From: Bacteroidota bacterium
Lineage (GTDB): Bacteria > Bacteroidota > Bacteroidia > Cytophagales > Cyclobacteriaceae
Length of the DNA stretch: 64,000 nucleotides
Assembly: GCA_018267285.1 (NCBI GenBank)
Contig: JAFDYU010000008.1
Span: forward strand, 248,001 to 312,000
Direction: 5' to 3'
This document shows positions 28,302-37,231 of the stretch, one piece after another (position 1 is the first letter of the stretch; the number at the start of each line of letters is the position of its first letter). Both the position numbers and the translations under genes were made by a program. The notes under the pieces are model-generated. The model searched no databases and was not told the DNA's origin. It was given only the letters and a program-made list of their open reading frames with translations.

Positions 28302-29861
28302 ATGAATAGAACAATTTTATCGATCCTGGTAGTAGCGGTAACCTGCTTTACAAATTTGAAAGCACAACCAAAAATACAAGATGAGCAGAGAAGCGGTGAA
28401 ATTATTTATCACGTAATGCAGCGCAGCTTTTACGACAGCAACGGTGATCAGATTGGTGACCTCAACGGTTTGCGCATGAAGCTGGATTATCTGCAAGACC
28501 TGGGCATCACTTCCATTTTACTTTTGCCCTTGTACGATGCCGACTGCTATCATAATTATTTCGCCAACGATTTTGAAAAAATTGATCGTGAATTCGGTAG
28601 CATGAATGATTACATATCATTGGTAAAAGAAATTCATAAAAGAGGAATGAAAATTTACCTTGATATGGAAACGCAATACGTTACGGATAAACACGCGTGG
28701 TGGAAAAGTGCCGTGGGCAACCTGAAGTCTCCGTACAGCAACTACATTCTTTTTCAAGATGAAGCGCACACCAAACCATCTACTATTATTTATAACCTTA
28801 CCGGCCTCACCGGCTACGATGGGGCAGATATTAAAATTACCACAGTAAATTTAAAGAGCCGCGAAGTGCTCGATTACAACGTAAAGCTCTTCGGCTATTT
28901 TGCAGACCCCAACAAAGATGGAAAGTTTGACGATGGAGCCGATGGTTTTCGGTTAGACCATGCCATGGACAATCTCGATAATAAGCCGGCACTTACTAAT
29001 CTGTTCAGCGATTTTTGGTCTCCGCTTATTCAAATTGTTAAGTCGATTAACCCACAGATAATTTTTATAGCTGAACAAGCGAATTGGGCTGATTTTGGTT
29101 TTGATTATTTGGATAAAGCAAAGGTGGACCGTGTGTTTGCATTTGGGCTTGGTTATGCCATCTTAGCCTTAGACAAACAAAAGATAATCAAGGCAGCCGA
29201 TACCATTTTTAAAATGACGCCAACGAACAAAGGACAGGTTGTTTTTATCGAAAACCACGATATTGATCGGTCGGCATCCATACTTCAGAATGATATAAAC
29301 AAAGAGAAGACAACGGCAGCTCTTTGTTTATTGATAGGCGGTATTCCATCTATTTATTACGGGCAGGAAATCGGCATGATGGGCAAAGGTGGCTTTGGCT
29401 ATTTTGGAAATTCAGACGGCAATGATATTCCGAGACGCGAAGCTTTTGAATGGACTGCGTCAGACAGTGGTGAAGGGATGGCATTATGGTATAAAAACTC
29501 TGGCCCCTGGTGGGATAAAACAAATATAAAACCCAACGATGGCATTTCGCTGGAAGAGCAAAAGAATGATCCTAACTCGCTCTATAATTTTTACAAGTCA
29601 ATGCTCAAACTTCGGCACAATAGCGCGGCTCTTTCAAAAGGTAATTTTCAAAAAACAGACAACGACAATAATCGGGTTTTGAGTTTTACAAGACAGAATG
29701 GAAGAGAAAAAACTTTGGTAATTGTGAATTTGTCGAATGAAAAACAACAGGTTAATTTCAATCAGCCCCTATCGGATTATCAACCCCTTTACGGAAAAAA
29801 AGTAGAGCAAAAAAAATGTGAGCTTATGCCATACGAAATAAGGGTAGGGGCAATTCGATAA
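28302..29861 (+). CDS. Secreted GH13 alpha-amylase family glycosidase
   Basis: The 519-residue protein has a signal peptide ending at L-K-A-Q (about residue 22). The GH13 catalytic triad is visible: nucleophile D219 in G-F-R-L-D-H-A, acid/base E258 in F-I-A-E-Q-A-N, and D320 in E-N-H-D-I-D-R. The conserved region I analogue (Q-R-S-F-Y-D-S-N-G-D) precedes them. A small C-terminal beta-domain begins around residue 440. It probably cleaves or rearranges alpha-glucosides in the periplasm or at the surface. Subfamily cannot be set by eye. It starts 30 bp after the isomerase-like gene. Confidence 0.88.
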   Translation: MNRTILSILVVAVTCFTNLKAQPKIQDEQRSGEIIYHVMQRSFYDSNGDQIGDLNGLRMKLDYLQDLGITSILLLPLYDADCYHNYFANDFEKIDREFGSMNDYISLVKEIHKRGMKIYLDMETQYVTDKHAWWKSAVGNLKSPYSNYILFQDEAHTKPSTIIYNLTGLTGYDGADIKITTVNLKSREVLDYNVKLFGYFADPNKDGKFDDGADGFRLDHAMDNLDNKPALTNLFSDFWSPLIQIVKSINPQIIFIAEQANWADFGFDYLDKAKVDRVFAFGLGYAILALDKQKIIKAADTIFKMTPTNKGQVVFIENHDIDRSASILQNDINKEKTTAALCLLIGGIPSIYYGQEIGMMGKGGFGYFGNSDGNDIPRREAFEWTASDSGEGMALWYKNSGPWWDKTNIKPNDGISLEEQKNDPNSLYNFYKSMLKLRHNSAALSKGNFQKTDNDNNRVLSFTRQNGREKTLVIVNLSNEKQQVNFNQPLSDYQPLYGKKVEQKKCELMPYEIRVGAIR

Positions 29862-29941
29862 CCGACAAGTTTTTTGTTGAACTTTTGTTCGCATTTCAAC
29901 TTTGCTTTTTGTATATTCACATAACACCATTTCAATCTGTT

Positions 29942-30370
29942 ATGGGGAAAGTACGCAACATCCTTGAATCAAAACACGATACCCTTTTCACCGTTGGTCC
30001 AGAGATCACCGTTTACCGGGCTATCGAGTTGATGTGCCAAAAAAACATTGCGGCAATAATTGTTGAAGAAGACGGGCATCTGGCGGGTATCTTCACCGAA
30101 CGCGATTATGCCCGGAAAGTGGTATTAAAAGGAAGATCCTCTAAGGCTACTTTTATAGCCGAGCTGATGACCCGCGAACCATACACTATTACCCTGGACG
30201 ACACCATCGATGATTGCATGAAGATCATGACGGAAAAACATATCCGCCACTTGCCGGTGATCGAGAATAATAGAACCGTGGGCGTCATTTCCGTGGGCGA
30301 CATCATCCGCTACATGCTGGAAGAACAGAAGATGATTATCGAACACCTCGAAAATTACATTACACAGTAA
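29942..30370 (+). CDS. CBS-domain pair protein
   Basis: I use ATG 29942 (142 residues); the open frame extends upstream to 29885, but that leader is hydrophobic and unlike the family. The protein consists almost wholly of two CBS domains. The first is V-Y-R-A-I-E-L-M-C-Q-K-N-I-A-A-I-I-V and the second is I-D-D-C-M-K-I-M-T-E-K-H-I-R-H-L-P-V, each with a V-G/A-G-I-F/V-S-V-G-D segment. Such stand-alone CBS proteins bind adenine nucleotides and regulate partners. Its tail faces the GntR-type regulator. Confidence 0.88.
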   Translation: MGKVRNILESKHDTLFTVGPEITVYRAIELMCQKNIAAIIVEEDGHLAGIFTERDYARKVVLKGRSSKATFIAELMTREPYTITLDDTIDDCMKIMTEKHIRHLPVIENNRTVGVISVGDIIRYMLEEQKMIIEHLENYITQ

Positions 30371-30385
30371 GCAGTTCTAAATATT

Positions 30386-31093
30386 TTAATCGAACAACCG
30401 TGCGAAATGGTTGGATAAGTGGTTGCGCATGGCGTTTCTAAAAAGCTCGGGCGTGCCGGTCTCCAAAATTTTTACGAGACCCTTGTGTGATACGTATTTT
30501 TTAAGAACAAATTTTTTCTTCAGCAAGCCGCTGTGGTGCACATAATCGAAAACAGGAAGCAGCATTTTCTGAAACTTTCTCATGGTTTCATTTCCAGTAA
30601 TTTCGTATAGCTTTCCATGAAAGGCAATTTCGTGCTGAATGTTAAACAAATGGTATTGTGTTGCTTTGGGTTCGTGACTAACAATTTCTTTCAATAACAG
30701 GATATCGTCTTTAGTAATTCGCTGGAACAAGAAATCGCCCATACCTATTTCAAGAACCAGACGGATTTCAAAAAATTCTCTCAGTGATTCCTGGTCAAGA
30801 ATATGCGGGTTCATGCCCTTGCTCATTACCCCAAACAAATCGGGGCTGGTAATCACAGCTCCTTTTTTCTTTTTAGATTCGATCAGCCCCATTACCCGGA
30901 GCCGGAGTAATGCTTCGCGTATCACCGTGCGGCTCACGCCCAAGACCATCGCAAGCTCAATTTCTTTAGGTATAGCGTCACCAATCCTGAGCTTTCGCTG
31001 TTGCAACAACTCAACGAGATTGGCTTCTACTTTATCCACCAGCGACCTCGTGTCTACCTGCTTAAAATTTTCTTTTATATCGAAAGAAGCCAT
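30386..31093 (-). CDS. GntR/FadR-family transcriptional regulator (NanR-like by context)
   Basis: The 235-residue protein has an N-terminal winged helix (I-G-D-A-I-P-K-E-I-E-L-A, then V-S-R-T-V-I-R-E-A-L-L-R-L, residues ~35-70). The ~150-residue helical C-terminal region fits an FCD ligand-binding domain (E-F-F-E-I-R-L-V-L-E-I, N-I-Q-H-E-I-A-F-H-G-K-L-Y). The FadR subfamily includes NanR, the sialic acid regulator of enterobacteria. It is divergent from the sialic-acid locus, and GT-AC palindromes lie in front of both susC and the lyase gene, so it is the likely local repressor. This role is inferred. Confidence 0.85.
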   Translation of the reverse strand: MASFDIKENFKQVDTRSLVDKVEANLVELLQQRKLRIGDAIPKEIELAMVLGVSRTVIREALLRLRVMGLIESKKKKGAVITSPDLFGVMSKGMNPHILDQESLREFFEIRLVLEIGMGDFLFQRITKDDILLLKEIVSHEPKATQYHLFNIQHEIAFHGKLYEITGNETMRKFQKMLLPVFDYVHHSGLLKKKFVLKKYVSHKGLVKILETGTPELFRNAMRNHLSNHFARLFD

Positions 31094-31205
31094 AAAACTT
31101 AAAATAAAACTAAAGTAAAAAACCGTTTAAACAGAACAAAACAAAGGAATTTTAAAAAAAGACAAAAAAAGATTTGGAGGAACAACGGCAAACCCTTTAC
31201 ATTTA

Positions 31206-31220
31206 TTATGTAATACATAA
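31206..31220. promoter_or_regulatory. Palindrome upstream of susC, candidate GntR operator
   Basis: A perfect inverted repeat with 7 bp arms and a one-base centre (TTATGTA-A-TACATAA) lies 25 bp before the susC start codon. It contains GT-AAT-AC, the half-site pattern general for GntR-family operators. The intergenic region is only 151 bp and also serves the divergent regulator gene. A related palindrome stands before the lyase gene at 36111. Confidence 0.55.
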
Positions 31221-31244
31221 TAAAAAACTAAACCTACTCCCTCT

Positions 31245-34200
31245 ATGAGAACTATTTATCAGAACACGCTGTGTCTGGTGGCCTGCCTTCTCCTTTCGGT
31301 GATGGCCCGGGCGCAAGTCACAAAAATCCAGGGTAAAGTGCTTTCGGAAGATGGAAGCGGACTGCCCGGAGTGAACATTAGCATAAAGGCGACTACAACC
31401 GGTACGGTCACCGATGCTAATGGAGAATTTTCTATTGAAGCAGCACCGGAAGATGTGCTCGTCTTTAGTTTTATTGGTTACCAACCGCAAGAGTTAAGTG
31501 TTGGCGCCCAAAGCAACATTACGGTTACCCTGAAGACCGATGTCACTCAACTCAATGAAGTGGTGGTGGTGGGGTACGGAGAGCAGTCGAGGGCAAACGT
31601 CACTTCTGCCATGTCGAAGCTGGATAATCAGGTGCTAGCCTCGGCCCCACGCTCTAATATTGGTACTGCCCTTCAAGGCTCAATGCCGGGTCTCCAGGTA
31701 GTCAACACCAGCGGTGCACCGGGGGCTACTCCTTACGTTGTTTTACGTGGAGGTGCCAACATCAACGGATCTCCGCTTCCACCGCTTGTAATTGTTGATG
31801 GCATTATTCGTTCTTACAATGACATTGCCCCGGAAGACATTGAATCGGTACAGATTTTAAAAGATGCCTCGGCCACTGCAATCTATGGTGCACGTGCCAA
31901 CAATGGTGTAATGCTGATTACCACCAAAAAAGGCAAGAAAGGGAAAGCCGAGATCACGTATCGATACACCATGGGCTTTAACCAGCGCAGGCAAGGCTAT
32001 AAATATTTAAACGCCCACGATTATATTTATTACAACCGACTGGGCAACCTTAATTCCGGAAGGTCGCTTGCCGCAGTTAATAATTCGAGAGGGTACGGAC
32101 TGCTGACTGACCCCGCTAACCTGGCTTCGTTTGATATTCAATCGTACAGTGCAGCCAACGATGCACTGTTGCAACAAGGATGGGATACCGTTGGTGACCC
32201 ATATAATTCGGCCAATAAAATTATTTTTAAAGACCACTCCGGTGAAATCGAAAAATTGGTTTTCAGAAATACAGCAACACAAGATCACTATCTCAGTGTG
32301 ACCGGAGGAAATGACCGGGGCACTTATCTCGCCAGCTTTGATTATTACAAAGAAGATGGAACCATCGTGGGCTCATCCTACCAACGTTATACCGGATTTA
32401 TAAATGGATCGTATAAAGTGAGACAGAATGTAGAGGTGAGTACCGGTGTTAATTTCAGTACTTCTTCGCAGTATGGTGTTGCGAGTGGGTCTGAGATTAA
32501 TACACTCTACCGAACGATGGCAATTTGGCCCACGTTCAACCCCTGGCTCGATGCAGCCAAAACCCAACCCAATCCGGGCAACGGCACATCAGACGGCAAC
32601 CCCTTGTATTGGCTGAACAAGCTAAAAAGATCATACGAGGTAAACAGAATGACAGTGAATGGAGCTGTGAAGTGGGATATTCTCCCCAATCTCTTTGTAA
32701 AGGCTACCGGCAATGCCTATCTATTTGAGAATGTAAACCAGTCGTTTCAAATGGGCACAGCCACGTACACCAATTTATTTGCCAACCCTCCGGTGTACAA
32801 CACCACACGCGATGCCGTTGCTTACTATGCTAGAACTTTTCAAAAACAATTTAACGCAACGATCAACTACAGTAAAACATTCGCAGACAAACACAATCTT
32901 ACGGCTATGTTTGGTGCAGAATATTTTACACAGAAGTATTTGACCATTCAGGTAGATGGCCAAAAGGCACCTACCGATGATATTTCTACAGCCAATGCGT
33001 CAACAACTTTTAGTGTAGGCAGTAATTACAGCAACGGATCTGAGTTTAGAATACTTTCCAATTTTGGCCGGTTGAATTATGAATACGACAACAAATATTT
33101 GGTGCAATTAACGTACCGTCAAGACGGAGTTTCAAGTTTGGCATCATCTAATCGTTTTGGGTTTTTTCCGGGTGTATCAGCAGGTTGGAATATGCACAAC
33201 GAAAGCTTCTTTCAAAATTCAGGAGCCTCCAAATACATAAATTCATTTAAGCCGCGCGTCAGCTACGGTGTAAACGGTAATGTTAACAGCAATTTGCTTG
33301 GCCCATACGATGTACAAGGAATTTATGGTTCGCAAGGAAATTACAACGGCAGCCTGGGTTTCTTAAATACGGGCATCATCAACAAAAATTTGCGGTGGGA
33401 AAAAAGCAAGACGATGGACGTAGGTTTTGATATGGGTCTTCTCGACAATAAAGTCACTGTACTTTTTGATTATTACGACCGCAGAACCAGCGATTTGCTC
33501 ACGGGCTTGAATTTACCAAGTTACCTTGGCTTTGGAAGTGTAATCACGAATCTGGGAACCCTTCAGAACAAAGGCTATGAAATGGCACTTACCGCCAATG
33601 TGCTTCAACTCTCCAATGGACTTACCTGGAGTTTAGGTGCTAACGCTGCGTATGTGCAGAATAAAGTGTTACAATTACCGAACAACGGTAATGAAAGCAA
33701 CCGCGCGAGCACGGGCCAGTATCCGGCTTATCAGGTATACGATGCTGCACAAGGAAAATTGGTGTGGGTGGGAGGTATTCAGGAAGGGCATCGTCTCGGT
33801 GATATTTATGGGTTTCAGCAAGTATCAATTTTCAAAGACAATGCGGATGTGGCTGCCGTTGCCAACACACGGTACGACCGGATCGCAAACATAAGTGGCC
33901 CGGGTTCTACGTTAGGATCTGGGAAAATTACTCCCGGTGATGTAAACTGGCGCGATGTAGATAAAAATGACACCATTGATACACGCGACATGGTTTATCT
34001 AGGAAATATTTTTCCGAAATGGACCGGTGGGTTTACGTCAAACCTCTCGTACAAAGGATTCAACTTGTTTGCCCGATTTGATTTTGCACTGGGTCACACC
34101 ATATATAATGACTTAGTGGCACGTACGTTGGGTAACTACCAGGGCACGTTTAATTATATCGATTTGCAGAAACATGCTTGGTCGCCAACCAACACGAGCA

Positions 34201-34565
34201 CCGACATACCCAAAGTTTATTATGCAGACCAGGTTGCAGCCCCCACCGGTAAGAAAAATTATACGCGCATTAACAATGCAAGCGCAAACCTAAATGGTAA
34301 CAATTCGAGATTCTATGAAAAAGGAAATTACCTCGGGTGCAGGGAAATCACTTTATCGTACGAGTTTACGAAAGCCATGCTTGCCACAACAAAAGTCTTC
34401 ACCAGGGCTCGTGTATATGCTAGTGCACTCAATTTATTCTATATAACGAAGTTCACAGGGCCAACCCCGGAGGCTCCAACCTCAGGTGGTGCAATCAATG
34501 GTGTGTATATGGGTACCTACCCCACACCAAGATCGTATGTTGTTGGCGTAAGTCTTTCATTTTAA
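31245..34565 (+). CDS. SusC/RagA-type TonB-dependent outer-membrane transporter
   Basis: The 1106-residue protein has a signal peptide ending in A-R-A-Q (about residue 24). It then shows a carboxypeptidase-like beta-sandwich (I-Q-G-K-V-L-S-E-D-G through N-I-T-V-T-L-K) and a TonB-dependent plug with N-E-V-V-V-V-G-Y-G and the SusC signature D-A-S-A-T-A-I-Y-G-A-R-A-N-N-G-V. A 22-strand barrel region follows, ending in V-G-V-S-L-S-F. It pairs with the SusD gene 11 bp downstream. In Tannerella the equivalent pair (NanO/NanU) imports sialic acid; here the same role is inferred from the downstream sialidase, lyase and transporter. Confidence 0.93.
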   Translation: MRTIYQNTLCLVACLLLSVMARAQVTKIQGKVLSEDGSGLPGVNISIKATTTGTVTDANGEFSIEAAPEDVLVFSFIGYQPQELSVGAQSNITVTLKTDVTQLNEVVVVGYGEQSRANVTSAMSKLDNQVLASAPRSNIGTALQGSMPGLQVVNTSGAPGATPYVVLRGGANINGSPLPPLVIVDGIIRSYNDIAPEDIESVQILKDASATAIYGARANNGVMLITTKKGKKGKAEITYRYTMGFNQRRQGYKYLNAHDYIYYNRLGNLNSGRSLAAVNNSRGYGLLTDPANLASFDIQSYSAANDALLQQGWDTVGDPYNSANKIIFKDHSGEIEKLVFRNTATQDHYLSVTGGNDRGTYLASFDYYKEDGTIVGSSYQRYTGFINGSYKVRQNVEVSTGVNFSTSSQYGVASGSEINTLYRTMAIWPTFNPWLDAAKTQPNPGNGTSDGNPLYWLNKLKRSYEVNRMTVNGAVKWDILPNLFVKATGNAYLFENVNQSFQMGTATYTNLFANPPVYNTTRDAVAYYARTFQKQFNATINYSKTFADKHNLTAMFGAEYFTQKYLTIQVDGQKAPTDDISTANASTTFSVGSNYSNGSEFRILSNFGRLNYEYDNKYLVQLTYRQDGVSSLASSNRFGFFPGVSAGWNMHNESFFQNSGASKYINSFKPRVSYGVNGNVNSNLLGPYDVQGIYGSQGNYNGSLGFLNTGIINKNLRWEKSKTMDVGFDMGLLDNKVTVLFDYYDRRTSDLLTGLNLPSYLGFGSVITNLGTLQNKGYEMALTANVLQLSNGLTWSLGANAAYVQNKVLQLPNNGNESNRASTGQYPAYQVYDAAQGKLVWVGGIQEGHRLGDIYGFQQVSIFKDNADVAAVANTRYDRIANISGPGSTLGSGKITPGDVNWRDVDKNDTIDTRDMVYLGNIFPKWTGGFTSNLSYKGFNLFARFDFALGHTIYNDLVARTLGNYQGTFNYIDLQKHAWSPTNTSTDIPKVYYADQVAAPTGKKNYTRINNASANLNGNNSRFYEKGNYLGCREITLSYEFTKAMLATTKVFTRARVYASALNLFYITKFTGPTPEAPTSGGAINGVYMGTYPTPRSYVVGVSLSF

Positions 34566-34576
34566 TTCCTACGAAT

Positions 34577-36109
34577 ATGAAAAATAAAATCAGAATACTT
34601 CTTTCGGGCCTATCGATATTTCTAATGACATCGTGTGCCGATAACCTGGAATTAACACCTATCAGTAGTATTAGTGATGCTAATTTCTGGCGGACGCCCG
34701 ACCAATTCGATGCATTTGTATCAGGCTTGCACGCCCAGTTTCGTGCAAACAATGGTGCCTTTCAATCGTTGGGCGAAATGCGTGCCGATATTTTTGGTAC
34801 AGATCCGCCAAGTGCCAGCGCATTTACAGGCGAGGCTACGCAAGGTTTAGAGAGGATGTGGCAAAATTCGCTTGATCTTGATAACTCAGGGGTAAGCAAC
34901 TTTGGAGGCTTTTACTATAACATTGATCAGATCAATTTGTTGATCAGCAAGCTGAACACAACCAGCGTTGTCGCTTCGGTTGACAAAAATTATTATCTCG
35001 GTATTGCTTACGGTATGCGTGCATTTTACTACTTCCAACTAGTGCGAAGCTGGGGAGGCGTAGTAATTCAAACCGATCCGGTTACAAGTGTAAATGTGTC
35101 GGGGCTGTCTAAGGCGGCTTCACCCGTGGCCGATGTACTGACACTCATCAAATCAGACATCGACAATTCGGTTACTAGTTTCGCTACGGACTATACGTTT
35201 AGAAACAGCAAATCATTTTGGTCCAAGTCTGCTACCTTAATGTTGAAAGCCGAAGTATACCTGTGGACCAGCTATCGCGGTGGTGGGGTCGCAGACGCTG
35301 GCCTTGCACAAGCTGCTTTGGCCGATATACAAGCCAATGCCGCAGGGCTTGCGTTGCTCCCCAATTTTGCTGACGTATTTTCTTCAACCAACCGCGGAAA
35401 CAACGAAATTATTTTTGCAAGCCGCTATAAGTACCAAGAGGCGAACATGAATTTTGTTTCAAGTTCGTTTGTACCGCAGAGTGGCCTTATTGCCAATTTT
35501 TATGATTCGGTCGGCAATCGGAAATTTACTTCTACCGTGGATAATTGGGGCGGGCTTCTTCGCGCTCCGGTTACGATTGCTACGTTTAGAAAATTTAAAG
35601 ATTCAGACTCCCGAAAATGGGCATCGATTCAGCCGGCCTATACTTATCCGGCCGGTACGTATGTAATTGCAGGTTGTTTCACAAACAAATTTCAGGGAGA
35701 ACAACAGTCGGGCGTACGGCAATACACCAACGACTATCCGATTTATCGCTATGCCGATTTACTTTTACTGTTGGCCGAAGCAAAAATTGCCCAAAGTCAG
35801 GATCCTTCCAACGAAATTAATTTGGTACGGGCCAGAGCATTCGGCACAGCTTATTCATCAACGGTACAGGGCTACCCCAACCAAGCCATTGATGCGAACC
35901 CACAAGAAGCTATATTACAAGAACGCCTTTTCGAGTTTGTCTTTGAAGGTAAACGTTGGTACGACCTGCGAAGAATGGGTGATAGTTTTGTTTATGCACA
36001 TACTTCGGTGTTGTCATCGGATTCGTACAAATTATTATGGCCCATCGACCGGACTGCGCTGACCAACAATAGAGGGTTGGCTCAAAATCCCGGTTATGCC
36101 GGATTTTAA
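34577..36109 (+). CDS. SusD/RagB-type surface glycan-binding lipoprotein
   Basis: The 510-residue protein has a lipoprotein signal peptide with lipobox F-L-M-T-S-C (cysteine about residue 20). It contains the SusD N-terminal segment I-S-D-A-N-F-W-R-T-P-D-Q-F, TPR-like helices, and the C-terminal R-L-F-E-F-V-F-E-G-K-R-W-Y-D-L-R-R motif, diagnostic of RagB/SusD. It ends with a short loop, N-N-R-G-L-A-Q-N-P-G-Y. It forms the lid of the SusC transporter on the cell surface. The stop is followed at once by a palindrome and the leader of the lyase gene. Confidence 0.93.
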   Translation: MKNKIRILLSGLSIFLMTSCADNLELTPISSISDANFWRTPDQFDAFVSGLHAQFRANNGAFQSLGEMRADIFGTDPPSASAFTGEATQGLERMWQNSLDLDNSGVSNFGGFYYNIDQINLLISKLNTTSVVASVDKNYYLGIAYGMRAFYYFQLVRSWGGVVIQTDPVTSVNVSGLSKAASPVADVLTLIKSDIDNSVTSFATDYTFRNSKSFWSKSATLMLKAEVYLWTSYRGGGVADAGLAQAALADIQANAAGLALLPNFADVFSSTNRGNNEIIFASRYKYQEANMNFVSSSFVPQSGLIANFYDSVGNRKFTSTVDNWGGLLRAPVTIATFRKFKDSDSRKWASIQPAYTYPAGTYVIAGCFTNKFQGEQQSGVRQYTNDYPIYRYADLLLLLAEAKIAQSQDPSNEINLVRARAFGTAYSSTVQGYPNQAIDANPQEAILQERLFEFVFEGKRWYDLRRMGDSFVYAHTSVLSSDSYKLLWPIDRTALTNNRGLAQNPGYAGF

Positions 36110-36288
36110 AAATGTATAATACATTTTCTTTGCACCAAGGCTATGAGAACTTTCATTTTATTAGGGTTTGGAGCTTCTCATGCCGAGGTGTAAAGTTGAT
36201 GTATCAGAGCAAAATAGTATCAAATCAACTATTTTTAAGTTTGTGAAAATTACACTAGCGTTATCTCAACGTTATAATATTTATTGCT
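36109..36288 (+). promoter_or_regulatory. Operator-promoter-leader region of the sialic acid catabolic operon
   Basis: The palindrome AATGTAT-A-ATACATT (36111-36125, arms of 9 bp with flanks) follows the SusD stop codon. The promoter-like TTTCTTTG at 36125-36132 differs from TAnnTTTG by one base and lies directly against the palindrome. The leader holds an inverted repeat with arms at 36143-36149 and 36175-36181, and a second with arms 36194-36200 and 36224-36230 followed by a T run. A 16-codon ORF starts at 36143. The second hairpin could be a terminator for the susCD mRNA or an attenuator for the lyase gene. Confidence 0.45.
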
Positions 36289-37230
36289 ATGGAGATTGAT
36301 CACTTGAAGGGATTGATTGCGGCCCCGTTTACACCCATGCATCCGGATGGTTCGCTGAATTTGTCGATGATACCCAAGTACTATGAGATGTTGAAAGCCA
36401 ACCGAATTGCAGGTGCTTTCATTTGTGGTTCTACGGGCGAGGGTGTCTCTATGACTTTGGAAGAAAAAAAGAAAGTATTTGAAGCATGGGCTGTAGTAAC
36501 AAAGGGAGATCAAGATTTTAAAGTAATGCCGCTGGTGGGCGGCACCAGCTTGAACGACTGTATCACATTGGCGCAATACGCCCAAACGTGCGGGCTTTAT
36601 GCAGTAGCCTTTACTTCACCTTTTTATTTTAAGCCCGCTTCGGTAAAAATTTTGGCAGAGACGTGTGCCGTTGTAGCCAACCGTGTTGCTACAATGCCGT
36701 TTTACTATTATCATATTCCTGTATTGACAGGCGTAAGCTTTACTATGTTTGATTTGTTAAAAGAGATTGATGGGCTTATACCCAACTTCGCTGGTGTGAA
36801 ATACACCCACGAAGATTTCATGGATTTTTTATCGTGTTTGAATTTTAAAAATGGTGAATACGATATGCTTTGGGGCCGAGATGAAAACATGCTGGCTGCT
36901 TTGGCAATGGGAGCAAAGGGGAGTGTAGGCAGCACGTTTAATTATGCCGCACCATTATATCACGATCTGATAACTGCGTTTGAGCAGGGCGACCTTGATG
37001 CGGCCCGAAAGAAACAACAGTTATCAATCGACATGATCCGGTTGCTCGGAAAATATGGCGGAATTGCAACGGGCAAAGCCTACATGAAATTGCTTGGGCT
37101 TGATTGTGGTGGGTTTCGGTTGCCGGTATCCAACATGAGCAGCGAACAATTTCAATGGTTTAAAAAAGATACTGAGAAATTAGATTTTAAAAACTTTTGT
37201 TCGCACATACCTGTGTCGATAGCCAAGTAA
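36289..37230 (+). CDS. nanA: N-acetylneuraminate lyase (DapA/NanA superfamily)
   Basis: The 313-residue protein is of the DHDPS/NAL aldolase family and would split sialic acid into ManNAc and pyruvate. The pyruvate-binding motif is I-C-G-S-T-G-E-G (about residues 45-52). The catalytic tyrosine lies in Y-Y-Y-H-I-P and the Schiff-base lysine in F-A-G-V-K-Y-T-H-E-D. The position among mutarotase, MFS and sialidase genes favours NanA over dihydrodipicolinate synthase. It starts a run of genes that ends about 14.6 kb further on at the SGNH hydrolase. Confidence 0.88.
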   Translation: MEIDHLKGLIAAPFTPMHPDGSLNLSMIPKYYEMLKANRIAGAFICGSTGEGVSMTLEEKKKVFEAWAVVTKGDQDFKVMPLVGGTSLNDCITLAQYAQTCGLYAVAFTSPFYFKPASVKILAETCAVVANRVATMPFYYYHIPVLTGVSFTMFDLLKEIDGLIPNFAGVKYTHEDFMDFLSCLNFKNGEYDMLWGRDENMLAALAMGAKGSVGSTFNYAAPLYHDLITAFEQGDLDAARKKQQLSIDMIRLLGKYGGIATGKAYMKLLGLDCGGFRLPVSNMSSEQFQWFKKDTEKLDFKNFCSHIPVSIAK

Positions 37231-37231
37231 T

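Noticed and set aside
31125-31132. 8 bp palindrome GTTTAAAC between the GntR regulator and susC
   Set aside because: Short, AT-rich and not repeated at the lyase promoter; chance occurrence is likely.
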